Positions 8,005 to 16,148 of a DNA stretch of 64,000 nt are shown here, piece after piece. How positions within the stretch are numbered: the first letter of the stretch is position 1; each line of letters starts with the position of its first letter. A program made the position numbers and the translations under genes. Source of the stretch: Prevotella sp. (GTDB lineage Bacteria; Bacteroidota; Bacteroidia; Bacteroidales; Bacteroidaceae); assembly GCA_016286995.1 (NCBI GenBank), contig JAEEVA010000009.1, forward strand, positions 1-64,000. The letters are read 5' to 3'. The notes under the pieces were generated by a model. The model was not told where the DNA came from, did no database searches, and saw nothing but the letters and a program-made list of their open reading frames with translations.

Positions 8005-8691
8005 TTAATTCATCCGTTCGGTTGTGACCAGCAACAGCGTCAAGGGAGGATCAAAAGTCTTGGTGGTTTCACTGATACCGTATAACAGGTAGGCTTCGTC
8101 GTCCCACAGAAAACGCAAAGACTCTATCACCCACTTCATCGTCCATGTGTCCTTGCTTTCCTCGTAGGTGACATAGGTGTCGTATTTCATGATGACATCA
8201 TACAACACATTACCATCATACGATTTATCATGGCCACTCTGGACAACACCAATTCCCTGTCCGTCAGGTTTGAGTACAGACTGATAATAGTCCGTCTGGG
8301 AGGAAGTTCCCTTTTGCTTGACACTGCATACGAATTCTGCATCGACGCGAATGGGACGATCCTTGTATTCTTCAATCATATAGGGTTTTATCAGATAATC
8401 TAACGGCAAGTGACTGACGTTAATATCGTGGCACACCAGTTCGTCAGTCGGGTATGTCAGATAGGAGTAAACCGTAATAGTTGTATTGTCCACCACCTCA
8501 TTGTCAGCGACCCAATTGGCCTTGTATTGTGTAATGATAGGCGTGTTATATTTCTTGACATCTGGGTTGTTGGGGTCTATTTGAGCCTGTAAATCCCTGA
8601 TGTCATCATGTTCTTCCCGATGGCATGCCGTGGTCATGATGCCAAGACATAGCACTATTAGCCACATCCATTCTTTCCTTATCTGTTTCAT
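8005..8691 (-). CDS. Lipoprotein of unknown function, first gene of the ECF sigma operon
   Basis: A 228-residue protein starting MKQIRKEWMWLIVLCLGIMT followed by TAC, a signal peptide with lipobox. The mature part is acidic near its start (EEHDDIRDLQAQIDPNNPD) and then appears beta-rich. I do not recognise a domain. A longer reading frame back to 8784 exists but would place 31 residues before the signal peptide. The gene sits 2 bp before the sigma factor gene, so it may be a target or an input component of that system. Confidence 0.65.
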   Translation of the reverse strand: MKQIRKEWMWLIVLCLGIMTTACHREEHDDIRDLQAQIDPNNPDVKKYNTPIITQYKANWVADNEVVDNTTITVYSYLTYPTDELVCHDINVSHLPLDYLIKPYMIEEYKDRPIRVDAEFVCSVKQKGTSSQTDYYQSVLKPDGQGIGVVQSGHDKSYDGNVLYDVIMKYDTYVTYEESKDTWTMKWVIESLRFLWDDEAYLLYGISETTKTFDPPLTLLLVTTERMN

Positions 8692-8731
8692 ACGCGTCTG
8701 TACTTTAATTATATAAACATTCAACAGGCTA

Positions 8732-8789
8732 AAACCTTGCATCAGAAAGTACACATTAATATAAATTAACGCTTCTGCACGCAAGGTTT
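8732..8789. promoter_or_regulatory. Symmetric divergent motif between the sigma operon and a lipoprotein gene
   Basis: AAACCTTGC (8732-8740) faces GCAAGGTTT (8781-8789); inside them CAGAA and TTCTG are also paired. The two half-sites are oriented like the -35 boxes of two divergent promoters reading into the genes starting at 8691 and 8824. This suggests divergent ECF sigma promoters or a dimeric operator. Confidence 0.45.
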
Positions 8790-8823
8790 CAGGGGCTCGT
8801 CAGTTTAGTAAGAAAAAAACGAC

Positions 8824-9372
8824 ATGAAGAAACTGGTAAGAATAATGAGTAGAGGATTCTGGCGAATATTGCCGTTTTTGTTGATGGGCTGTATGCTTAC
8901 ATCATGCGACAACAGTGACTACAGTAATGACAGTAGTGATTATGATAACAAAAGTGATCAATATTTTGAAAAAGGCACTGAGATGCTGCAATACCAATGG
9001 ACATTGAGGAGCTATACCGATAAAAACGGCACGACCCATCAAGTTAGTCAAATACGGGATGACAAGCTGCTCAGGATCCGTTTTCGAAAAGATGGCAGTT
9101 TTAGTGCATATACCGGAGAGATTTCTTTTGGCGGAAACTATCAAGCTCAGGCTACAAACACCTATCCGCATTCTGGTGGGGACACGGCCTATACGGGCAA
9201 TATAACGCTGAAGGACCTTATTCAGACAGAAAGAGATGCATCAGATTCCGACGCAGCTTATTTCGTGAGTCACATCGGAACCATGGAATATTTCGATGTG
9301 AACACCTATTTCCTCAGTCTTATGAACTCCGAAGGCGTAACCTTCCATTTCATAGAATCAAGCCTGAAATAA
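8824..9372 (+). CDS. Lipoprotein of unknown function, divergent from the ECF sigma operon
   Basis: A 182-residue protein with a signal peptide and lipobox (FLLMGCMLTSCDNSDY). After the Cys comes a Ser/Asp/Asn-rich linker (NSDYSNDSSDYDNKSDQ) and a compact domain of about 130 residues with YQWTLRSYTDKNG and LLRIRFRKDGSFSAYTG, reminiscent of small beta-barrel lipoproteins that begin with a W-x-L strand. No known family is recognised. It shares a divergent upstream region with the sigma operon, so joint control is plausible. Confidence 0.6.
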   Translation: MKKLVRIMSRGFWRILPFLLMGCMLTSCDNSDYSNDSSDYDNKSDQYFEKGTEMLQYQWTLRSYTDKNGTTHQVSQIRDDKLLRIRFRKDGSFSAYTGEISFGGNYQAQATNTYPHSGGDTAYTGNITLKDLIQTERDASDSDAAYFVSHIGTMEYFDVNTYFLSLMNSEGVTFHFIESSLK

Positions 9373-9473
9373 AAAAGTCCTAAGAAACAGGTTCAAACAT
9401 ATTCTCTTAGCATAATTTTGTTAGCACAAATAAACCCTTTTCTATGCAAGATTGCATAAAAAAGTGCGTAGAG

Positions 9474-9505
9474 TTTGGAAATATCAGAAATTGTTCCTAT
9501 CTTTG
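9474..9505 (+). promoter_or_regulatory. Promoter of the DUF2147 gene
   Basis: TTTG (9474-9477), 20-bp spacer, TATCTTTG (9498-9505): near-ideal Bacteroidota promoter, 18 bp before the ATG at 9524. Confidence 0.8.
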
Positions 9506-9523
9506 CAGGTAAAAAAAGGGAAT

Positions 9524-9919
9524 ATGAAAAAAGTAATCGTGTTTTTAATGCTGGCAATGATGTCAGGAGTAGCCCATGCTCAGAGTGTTATCGGCAAGTG
9601 GCTGACGGAAGGTGGTGAATCGCAGGTGGAAATCTACCAGAGTGGTGACAAGCTGAATGGTAAGATTGTGTGGCTGAAAGCCGGTGACAACAAGCTCGAC
9701 AGCAAGAACCCCGACAAGAAGTTGCAGAGCCGTAAGATTGTGGGCTCCAACATCCTGACCGGACTCACCAAGAAAGGTGACAAGTGGGAGGGCGGCAAAA
9801 TTTACAACCCCAAGAACGGCAAGACCTATAAGTGCAGCATGTGGCTCGAAGGTAACACGCTGAAGGTTCGTGGATACGTGGCAATGTTCTATGAGACTCA
9901 GACGTGGACAAGGAAATAA
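9524..9919 (+). CDS. DUF2147 family periplasmic protein
   Basis: A 131-residue protein with signal peptide MKKVIVFLMLAMMSGVAHAQ. The mature part has VIGKWLTEGGESQVEIYQSGDKLNGKIVWL, then GGKIYNPKNGKTYKCSMWLEG and LKVRGYVAMFYETQTWTRK, which matches the DUF2147 pattern (GxW, GKIYDPxxGK, LxVRGY). The family has no firmly known biochemical role. A longer frame from 9452 would place 24 residues before the signal peptide and start upstream of the promoter, so it is rejected. The next gene is about 80 bp away, beyond a hexamer repeat. Confidence 0.85.
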   Translation: MKKVIVFLMLAMMSGVAHAQSVIGKWLTEGGESQVEIYQSGDKLNGKIVWLKAGDNKLDSKNPDKKLQSRKIVGSNILTGLTKKGDKWEGGKIYNPKNGKTYKCSMWLEGNTLKVRGYVAMFYETQTWTRK

Positions 9920-9924
9920 GGCAT

Positions 9925-9990
9925 TAACCTTAACGTTACGTTAACCCTAACGAAAACAAATTATTAAACGATAACGAAACCAAAACGATA
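9925..9990. repeat. Degenerate AACGNN hexamer array
   Basis: Units such as AACCTT, AACGTT, AACCCT, AACGAA and AACGAT follow each other between the DUF2147 and zinc peptidase genes. A similar array follows the peptidase gene at 10885-10932. Confidence 0.65.
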
Positions 9991-9996
9991 GGAATT

Positions 9997-10884
9997 ATGA
10001 AATTAAACGGAAGACGCGAAAGCTCGAATGTGGAAGACCGCCGTGGTATGAGCGGTGGCGCCAAGGCCGGTCTGGGCATCGGCGGTATCATTGTTGTGGC
10101 ACTGATGGCATGGATGTCGGGAGGTAACCCGTTAGAAGCCGTGGTACAACAGGTAACAGAGAACGGTGGACTGGGTTCGCTGACGGGAACGAATACCGAG
10201 GTGAACCAGGGACAGCGCGAATTCACTGAGGAAGAGCAGGCACTGGCGAAGTTCTCGACACAGATTCTGGCCGGCACAGAGGATGTGTGGTCGGAAATCT
10301 TCAAGCAGCAGGGCGCACAGTATCAGAACCCCACGATGGTGCTCTATACCGACGGTACACAGACGGCCTGCGGACAGGGCTCGGCAGCCATGGGACCGTT
10401 CTATTGCTCGGGCGACCAGAAACTATACATCGACCTGTCGTTCTTCACCACGATGAAGAAACAGCTGGGTGCTGACGGCGACTTTGCCTATGCCTACGTT
10501 ATTGCCCACGAAGTAGGGCATCACGTGGAATACCTGACGGGAACGCTCGACAAGGTACACCAGCAGATGGCACGACTCAGTCAGACCGAAGCCAACAAGC
10601 TCAGCGTACGCCTGGAGCTGCTGGCCGACTTCTATGCCGGCGTGTGGGCTCATCACGACAACAAGCGCTTCGGATCGTTAGAGGACGGCGACATCGAGGA
10701 GGCCATCAACTGTGCCCAGAAGATTGGCGACGACTACCTTCAGACCAAGGCCCGCGGCTATGCCGTACCCGAGTCGTTCAACCACGGTACGTCGAAACAG
10801 CGCATGAAGTGGTTCAAGCTGGGTCTGGAGACGGGCGACATCTCGAAGGGTAACACCTTCCAGTGCTCTGATGCAGAATTGTAA
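9997..10884 (+). CDS. Neutral zinc metallopeptidase (YpfJ family)
   Basis: A 295-residue membrane-anchored putative metalloprotease. Residues 1-22 are charged (MKLNGRRESSNVEDRRG), residues 24-42 form one membrane helix, and the catalytic domain shows YVIAHEVGHHVEYLTG with HEVGH at 171-175. A later Glu-rich segment, LSVRLELLADFYAGVWAHH, supplies the expected third ligand region. The start MKLNGRRESSNVEDRRG matches the family's usual R-x-S-x-N-x-x-D-R-R opening. Substrates are unknown. Flanked on both sides by AACGNN hexamer arrays; it ends before a long hairpin. Confidence 0.9.
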   Translation: MKLNGRRESSNVEDRRGMSGGAKAGLGIGGIIVVALMAWMSGGNPLEAVVQQVTENGGLGSLTGTNTEVNQGQREFTEEEQALAKFSTQILAGTEDVWSEIFKQQGAQYQNPTMVLYTDGTQTACGQGSAAMGPFYCSGDQKLYIDLSFFTTMKKQLGADGDFAYAYVIAHEVGHHVEYLTGTLDKVHQQMARLSQTEANKLSVRLELLADFYAGVWAHHDNKRFGSLEDGDIEEAINCAQKIGDDYLQTKARGYAVPESFNHGTSKQRMKWFKLGLETGDISKGNTFQCSDAEL

Positions 10885-10932
10885 AAACGTTGACGATAAC
10901 GTTAACCTTAACGATAACCCTCACGTTAACAG
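10885..10932. repeat. Degenerate AACGNN hexamer array
   Basis: Period-6 units ACGTTG, ACGATA, ACGTTA, ACCTTA, ACGATA, ACCCTC, ACGTTA directly follow the zinc peptidase stop codon and run into the terminator stem. Confidence 0.7.
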
Positions 10933-10964
10933 GAGACAGGAACGCAAAGACTGTCTCCTGTTAA
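10926..10964 (+). terminator. Hairpin after the zinc peptidase gene
   Basis: A perfect 14-bp stem (10926-10939 with 10951-10964; arm TTAACAGGAGACAG) and 11-nt loop. No T tract follows, so it may act as an mRNA end or processing barrier rather than a classical terminator. Confidence 0.65.
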
Positions 10965-11012
10965 TGCGTAAAAGGTGAAAGGATGTTAAATAATAAGAGC
11001 GGACGCAAATTT

Positions 11013-11040
11013 TTAATCCTTAATTCTTAATTCTTAATTT
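11013..11040. repeat. Four tandem TTAATTC heptamers
   Basis: TTAATCC, TTAATTC, TTAATTC, TTAATTT in exact 7-bp register just upstream of the tRNA promoter. Confidence 0.75.
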
Positions 11041-11047
11041 TTCTTCG

Positions 11048-11055
11048 TACCTTTG
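11048..11055 (+). promoter_or_regulatory. -7 element TACCTTTG upstream of tRNA-Val
   Basis: Matches TAnnTTTG; 36 bp before the first base of the tRNA. Confidence 0.6.
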
Positions 11056-11091
11056 CACTCGCTTTTGCAAAAAGCAACGGTCTTTTTACTT

Positions 11092-11165
11092 GTCGGCATA
11101 GCTCAGCTGGTTAGAGTATCACCTTGACATGGTGGGGGTCCTTGGTTCGAGTCCAAGTGTCGACA
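11092..11165 (+). tRNA. tRNA-Val (anticodon GAC)
   Basis: Cloverleaf read by eye: acceptor GTCGGCA pairs with TGTCGAC (one G-T). D arm GCTC...GAGT. Anticodon stem TCACC/GGTGG with loop TTGACAT, so the anticodon is GAC, reading the valine codons GUC and GUU. T arm CTTGG TTCGAGT CCAAG. CCA is not encoded. It lies 56 bp before asd with no obvious terminator between, so the two may share a transcript. Confidence 0.93.
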
Positions 11166-11221
11166 CAAGTTCTTTTATAAACAGGATATCGAACTTCACA
11201 AAACACAAAACTCAATCTTTC

Positions 11222-12244
11222 ATGAAAGTAGCAATTGTAGGCGCATCAGGCGCTGTAGGTCAGGAGTTTTTGCGTATCCTCGACCAGAGAAATTTCCCCA
11301 TGGACGAATTAGTGCTGTTTGGCTCAGAACGCTCTGCAGGCACAAAGTATACTTTCCGCGGCAAGGAGCTGACGGTCAAGCTGTTGCAGCATAACGACGA
11401 CTTCAAGGACATCGACATCGCTTTCACCAGCGCTGGTGCCGGCACGTCGAAGGAGTTTGCCGAGACCATCACAAAGTACGGCTGCGTCATGATTGACAAC
11501 AGCTCGGCCTTCCGTATGGACGACGACGTCCCCTTGGTAGTACCTGAGTGCAACGCCGAAGATGCCCTCGTCCGTCCGCGTGGCATCATTGCCAACCCCA
11601 ACTGCACCACCATCATGATGGTGGTCGTACTGCAACCCCTGGAGCAACTCAGCCACATCAAGCGTATCCACGTCAGCTCGTATCAGAGTGCCTCTGGAGC
11701 CGGTGCTGCCGCTATGGCCGAACTGCAGCAGCAGTATAAGGAGATGGTAGAGACGGGTGAGGTGAAGACCATCAAAAAGTTCCCCCACCAACTGGCCTAC
11801 AACGTCATTCCACAGATTGACGTCTTCCAGCCCAACGGTTATACCAAGGAAGAGATGAAGATGTACAACGAGACGCGCAAAATCATGCATACCGACGCCC
11901 GCTGCTCGGCCATGTGTGTACGTGTCAGCTCGCTGCGCAGCCACTCTGAGAGCGTATGGATTGAGACAGAACGTCCCCTGAGCGTCGAAGAAGCCCAGAA
12001 GGCCATTGCTGCTGCCCCTGGCTGCACGCTGGTTGACGATCCCACGACCCTCACCTACCCCATGCCCCTCGACACTGCCGGCAAAGATGATGTCTATGTA
12101 GGACGCGTCCGCAAGGATCTGGCAGACGACAACGGCCTCACCTTCTGGCTCTCTGGCGACCAGATTCGCAAGGGTGCCGCCCTCAATGCCGTTCAGATTG
12201 GCGAATACTTAGTTGAAAAGAAAGACTTACCCTGCTTTGCATAA
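11222..12244 (+). CDS. asd: Aspartate-semialdehyde dehydrogenase
   Basis: A 340-residue enzyme that reduces aspartyl phosphate to aspartate semialdehyde with NADPH, the branch step to lysine/diaminopimelate, threonine and methionine. The N-terminus [20 protein letters not shown] is the NADP-binding loop. The active-site Cys128 is in [14 protein letters not shown], followed by [10 protein letters not shown], and the catalytic His is in [13 protein letters not shown]. The length is normal. The longer frame from 11129 begins inside the tRNA gene and is rejected. It supplies the substrate route to dapL and dapF, which lie 49 kb away in this window. Confidence 0.96.
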   Translation: MKVAIVGASGAVGQEFLRILDQRNFPMDELVLFGSERSAGTKYTFRGKELTVKLLQHNDDFKDIDIAFTSAGAGTSKEFAETITKYGCVMIDNSSAFRMDDDVPLVVPECNAEDALVRPRGIIANPNCTTIMMVVVLQPLEQLSHIKRIHVSSYQSASGAGAAAMAELQQQYKEMVETGEVKTIKKFPHQLAYNVIPQIDVFQPNGYTKEEMKMYNETRKIMHTDARCSAMCVRVSSLRSHSESVWIETERPLSVEEAQKAIAAAPGCTLVDDPTTLTYPMPLDTAGKDDVYVGRVRKDLADDNGLTFWLSGDQIRKGAALNAVQIGEYLVEKKDLPCFA

Positions 12245-12261
12245 GCAAGGGCTAACACATA

Positions 12262-12305
12262 CAAAGAGGCAGGCTTACGAATCAGTTCGCAAGCCTGCCT
12301 CTTTG
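12262..12305. terminator. Bidirectional terminator between asd and the polysaccharide locus
   Basis: A perfect 15-bp stem (12262-12276 with 12291-12305; arm CAAAGAGGCAGGCTT), 14-nt loop, A-rich before and T-rich after. It serves convergent units from both sides. Confidence 0.88.
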
Positions 12306-12327
12306 ATATAATGACGGGTGTGAGATA

Positions 12328-13035
12328 TCACCTGTTGATCTGACGCAGACGTCTCACGGTCTTCTTGCTAATCATGCTGTCGAGGAATTCCTCTACATTC
12401 GCTATTGAATGCGTGTCAGTACCGCAACAGTCATACATGCCATGACTGAGCAGCCATTTGGCATTTGCCTGTGCTTTATAGCCATAAGCCCCCACCAGAG
12501 AAGGAATGTTCAGCTGTAGCAGAACGCCCATGTTTTTCCATTTCCGATAGTCAGCCAATTCCATGTACTGATAGCGTTCCGGATGAGCCAGAATCGGGCT
12601 GTATCCCTTTTCCTTTATACGTGACACTATCAGGTCCATATTCATGGGAGGAATGTAGTAGGAAGTCTCCACCAGTAGGTTTGAAGCCGCTTCCCCTATC
12701 GTCAAGAAATGGTCGTCATTCAACCTTTTCATGAACAATAAATCCATCATGTTCTCTGCTGCCAAGTGCAAGACTATATTGCCTGAGTATGTATTCCTGA
12801 CTTGTTCGAACTTCTCGCGCAGCTCAGTTGGCTCATTGGGATAATCCTCCATCACATGAGGAGTCATCCATACCTCTTTGACGCCCACTTCATCCCACAT
12901 CTTGAGAATCTCCAGCGTCTCCTCCATCTTCTGGACACCATCATCCACGCCAGGCAGCAGGTGACAATGGTAGTCACAGAATCCTTCCAACAGTCCACTG
13001 TCCCTCACCCGTACTTTATCTGACAACAGCCACAT
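12328..13035 (-). CDS. CpsB/YwqE-type tyrosine-protein phosphatase (PHP fold)
   Basis: A 235-residue PHP-domain phosphatase. Metal-binding motifs are visible: DYHCHLLPGVDDG near the start, TPHVMEDYPN, ILAHPERYQYM and GTDTHS near the end. Proteins of this family remove phosphate from the tyrosine-rich tail of Wzc/CpsD kinases and so set the cycle of capsule polymerisation. The matching kinase is in the same transcription unit, about 14 kb upstream. This is the last gene of the polysaccharide locus, 9 bp after the WecG-like gene, and it is followed by the shared terminator. Confidence 0.9.
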   Translation of the reverse strand: MWLLSDKVRVRDSGLLEGFCDYHCHLLPGVDDGVQKMEETLEILKMWDEVGVKEVWMTPHVMEDYPNEPTELREKFEQVRNTYSGNIVLHLAAENMMDLLFMKRLNDDHFLTIGEAASNLLVETSYYIPPMNMDLIVSRIKEKGYSPILAHPERYQYMELADYRKWKNMGVLLQLNIPSLVGAYGYKAQANAKWLLSHGMYDCCGTDTHSIANVEEFLDSMISKKTVRRLRQINR

Positions 13036-13044
13036 ATACTACAA

Positions 13045-13836
13045 CTATCTTTTGGATAATTGCTCTTGCATAACATACCACATAAAGAGCGGATTACCCA
13101 ATATATATCTTTTCCACATTCTTTTTGGTTCTTTCATCAGTCGGTAGAGCCATTCCAAGGAATGCTCCTGCCACCAACGCGGAGCCCTCTTGACTGTTCC
13201 GGCATAGAAGTCAAACACGGCACCGATGGTACCTACATGACAATGAATGTTCAAGTCCTGCCAGTGCTGGCATACCCATTTCTCCTGTTTCGGTGCCGTC
13301 ATACCAATCCACAGCAGATCTGGATCAGCCTGATTAATGGCCTCAATAATGGATGCATTGTCATCATCGGTGAACTCCTGCTTATAAGGAGGCGAATAGG
13401 TCAGCACCTCCAGATTCGGATAGTCCTTAGCCACCCGCTCCCGTATATTTTGCAACACCATCTCCGACGACCCCATAAACATCACCCGCCTTTTGGGGGT
13501 CCCATTACCATTACCGTTATTGTTCCCGTTCACCCTGCCCATCTCGAAAATGAACAAGTCCCATCCTGCTATTCTCTCTTTCGGTTGCGACTTCCCTTTC
13601 AGCCATCGGCATGCCTTCACGACACTCGCCCCATCTGGCAGCAGATACTTCCAGTTTTGGTTATCGTTCTCGTTCTCGTTAGCGTTAACGTCAATACTTT
13701 CCGCAAACGTCTCATCCCGTTGCGCCATATTATATGAATGCGCGTTGATGGTATTGATGAGCACCTTACCCTCGGGAATCAGTGCCAGTTCATCCTTCGA
13801 GCATACCAATTGCAAGTCAGACAGTCTGAGCATCAT
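13045..13836 (-). CDS. WecG/TagA/CpsF-family glycosyltransferase
   Basis: About 263 residues; family GT26, which adds ManNAc-type residues to lipid-linked acceptors. Key motifs are WIGMTAPKQEKWV and HVGTIGAVFDFYAGTVKRAP, and the expected W-R-L segment near the end (LEWLYRLMKEPKRMWKRY). Two low-complexity insertions break the usual sequence: VNANENENDNQN near residue 50 and NGNNNGNGNG near 105; both are encoded by period-6 repeats. The start is uncertain: ATG at 13860 overlaps the upstream gene by 44 bp, while ATG at 13836 overlaps by 20 bp and precedes a conserved-looking N-terminus. Confidence 0.82.
   Translation of the reverse strand: MMLRLSDLQLVCSKDELALIPEGKVLINTINAHSYNMAQRDETFAESIDVNANENENDNQNWKYLLPDGASVVKACRWLKGKSQPKERIAGWDLFIFEMGRVNGNNNGNGNGTPKRRVMFMGSSEMVLQNIRERVAKDYPNLEVLTYSPPYKQEFTDDDNASIIEAINQADPDLLWIGMTAPKQEKWVCQHWQDLNIHCHVGTIGAVFDFYAGTVKRAPRWWQEHSLEWLYRLMKEPKRMWKRYILGNPLFMWYVMQEQLSKR
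13503..13532. repeat. Hexamer tract coding for an Asn-Gly run
   Basis: CATTAC CATTAC CGTTAT TGTTCC CGTT on the + strand, read on the - strand as NGNNNGNGNG inside the WecG-like protein. Same period and similar units to the intergenic AACGNN arrays. Confidence 0.65.
13660..13691. repeat. Hexamer tract coding for an Asn-Glu run
   Basis: GTTATC GTTCTC GTTCTC GTTAGC GTTAAC on the + strand, read on the - strand as VNANENENDNQN inside the WecG-like protein. Confidence 0.7.
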
Positions 13837-15067
13837 CCTTTTTCTGAATAACATCCCCATACATCCGCACCATCTTTTTTGCTATGTTCTCCCACGAGAG
13901 CTCCTCTGCCCGTTGGTGACAGTTATCAGACATCTGCTGAAGAACATCACGATGGTTATATAAAAACTCCAGTCTTTCGGCAAAGTCTTTAACGGATTGG
14001 TTGGGGTTAGTAAGTGGTATCTTGCAGCCAATGTCCTCGTTGACGCAGTCTCCCTGACCACAGGTATTAAAACAAACAACTGGAACACCGCAACTGACAG
14101 CTTCTAATACGACATGCGGCGTCCCTTCTGCAACACTAGTAAAGAGCAGAACGTCAGCAGTTCTCATAAGCTTTAGGACCTCATCATGACTGACACATCC
14201 ATGAAGTACACATTGATTGAGGATTCCCTGCATCTCAATTTCCTTCAAGACAGTAGCCTTATCACTGCAACCTACGATATGTAACTGCATGTCGTTCTTG
14301 ATGACGTTGCTAACGGCTTTGATGGCTAAAGGCAGTTGTTTCCGGAAGTCAGCCTTTCCCACCCAAAGGATATCGAAAGAGTTTTTCTCTTTAGGGTGTT
14401 TTTCCATCCGTATAGGCGAAGTGCCAGTCTCATTAAACAACGGACTGTCAATGTTGAAATACTTCCTAAAACTATTGACAGAGTTAGAAGAAGCAGACAT
14501 TACCATAGTCGCACATTTTACAGCATCCCCCACCCTTCTACTATGTTGCAGTTGCCATTTGGTAACCGTATTCTTCAGCCAAAAGGCAAACCGCATTTTT
14601 AGTGGAGCATCGACAGCATAAGCCATAGGGAACGACTCTTTGGCATCCACAGGACCCCATACGAACGGGATGTCAGTTTCTTGGCTCACCTGCCACAAAT
14701 ATCCTGGCTCACGAAAACCTATCATATTTAGCTGGTGCAAGATGTCGATTTTTTCTCTTTTACAAATATCTCTTGCTATTGCTGCAGTCTTCTTCTGCCA
14801 CCTTTTATAATATATATAGAACCGCCAGTCACCTTGGTTCCAGCACATCCGGCGAATCTTTTCACTGACAGGATTATAATAAAAATGTAAGTTCTGCCCA
14901 TACTCAAGTGTCGGAACCACTGCTTCTATTTTGTCACGGAATTCGCCTTCAGTAATGATATGAAGTTCACAATATTTTGCTAAGTTGACACACCAGTTCC
15001 AGGCCATCCCTGGCTCACTGCCCATATTGGGCGAACAGGCGTAGGCATTGATTAGAATCCCCAACAT
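13817..15067 (-). CDS. Glycosyltransferase family 4 (GT-B fold)
   Basis: A 416-residue transferase. The N-terminus MLGILINAYACSPNMGSEPGMAWNW is a typical acceptor-side loop of this family. The nucleotide-sugar side has FDILWVGKADFRKQLPLAIKA and ADVLLFTSVAEGTPHVVLEAVSCGVPVV, the E-x7-E motif. It would add a sugar from a nucleotide donor to the lipid-linked repeat unit at the inner membrane. Donor and linkage cannot be told. It lies 10 bp after the GT2 gene and overlaps the WecG-like gene. Confidence 0.87.
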   Translation of the reverse strand: MLGILINAYACSPNMGSEPGMAWNWCVNLAKYCELHIITEGEFRDKIEAVVPTLEYGQNLHFYYNPVSEKIRRMCWNQGDWRFYIYYKRWQKKTAAIARDICKREKIDILHQLNMIGFREPGYLWQVSQETDIPFVWGPVDAKESFPMAYAVDAPLKMRFAFWLKNTVTKWQLQHSRRVGDAVKCATMVMSASSNSVNSFRKYFNIDSPLFNETGTSPIRMEKHPKEKNSFDILWVGKADFRKQLPLAIKAVSNVIKNDMQLHIVGCSDKATVLKEIEMQGILNQCVLHGCVSHDEVLKLMRTADVLLFTSVAEGTPHVVLEAVSCGVPVVCFNTCGQGDCVNEDIGCKIPLTNPNQSVKDFAERLEFLYNHRDVLQQMSDNCHQRAEELSWENIAKKMVRMYGDVIQKKDDAQTV

Positions 15068-15077
15068 TTTTCCAGAA

Positions 15078-16148
15078 TTATATTTTTAACATATTATTCA
15101 GTCCACACTTTCTCATCATCCAACAAAATGCGAACAAAAGTACATGACCTTGGTGCTTAATTAACATAACAGGTAGTTTAAATTTCAATGGAGCTCCTTT
15201 TATTGACACTTTACCTACCGACTCCCTTACATAAGGACTATCCGCATAAGAATTCACCATAGAAAGATTCTTCCATTGGCATGAAAGTACCGAACATAAC
15301 TGCAACAGTGAAAGGACCTGTGAACCTAAATAATAATCATGCAGGTCGAATTCTTTGACGATGGATCGCAAGCGAGCTCTTTGTGCTAATGAGTTACATT
15401 TATCAGTATATAGTTTTAGTGGATTAGAAGAACGATTACCAACAGCCCCATCCTGCCTGATATCATAGTTATATAATACGTCAGACGTGCTAACCATCAT
15501 TTCTGCACGATATGTACACTCAACAAGAAAAAACACATCTGTGAACATATTTATTCCAGGGACAAATCTCAACTTATACCGTTCCAAAAATGTCCTTTTA
15601 AACATAAATGCCCAAACTCCATAGTTCTTTTTGAAACTCCACAGGTCTTCTCCACGATACCAACCATCTAACGCATCCTGCCCAAGTCCTATCAGCGGGC
15701 CAGTATACTCTCTGATGATTTGCTCATGGCTCCAAACTCCTGGACGCGTACTCTTGTCAGGATGACGTTTCTCTCCATATACCCAGTATTTTTCGAATTG
15801 AACGATGTCACAGTGATATTGGCTATATAGGTCATAACATCGAGCCAACAGTTCCGGCTCAGCCCAATCATCTGGATCCATACTATAAACCAATTCGCCC
15901 TTGGCGGCGTCATAACCAGTATTGCGCGCACAGGATTCACCGCCATTTTTCCGGTGTATTACATAAAAACGAGCGTCTTTTGAAGCATATTCTTCACATA
16001 TTGTACCCGTACCATCAGTAGATTCGTCATCAACAAGAATGGCTTCCCACTCTTGAAAAGTCTGTGCCAAGACTGAATCAAGACCCCTACGTATATATTT
16101 CTCAACGTTATAACAAGGTATTATAACGGATATTTTTATACTACTCAT
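15078..16148 (-). CDS. Glycosyltransferase family 2
   Basis: A 356-residue inverting transferase with a GT-A fold. It opens KISVIIPCYNVEKYIRRGLDSVLAQTFQEWE, then VDDESTDGT and GGESCARNTGYDAAKGELVYSMDPDDW, where DPDD is the metal/nucleotide-binding DxD. The C-terminal third is hydrophobic and basic, consistent with membrane association. Overlaps the upstream GT4 gene by 8 bp. Confidence 0.9.
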   Translation of the reverse strand: MSSIKISVIIPCYNVEKYIRRGLDSVLAQTFQEWEAILVDDESTDGTGTICEEYASKDARFYVIHRKNGGESCARNTGYDAAKGELVYSMDPDDWAEPELLARCYDLYSQYHCDIVQFEKYWVYGEKRHPDKSTRPGVWSHEQIIREYTGPLIGLGQDALDGWYRGEDLWSFKKNYGVWAFMFKRTFLERYKLRFVPGINMFTDVFFLVECTYRAEMMVSTSDVLYNYDIRQDGAVGNRSSNPLKLYTDKCNSLAQRARLRSIVKEFDLHDYYLGSQVLSLLQLCSVLSCQWKNLSMVNSYADSPYVRESVGKVSIKGAPLKFKLPVMLIKHQGHVLLFAFCWMMRKCGLNNMLKI

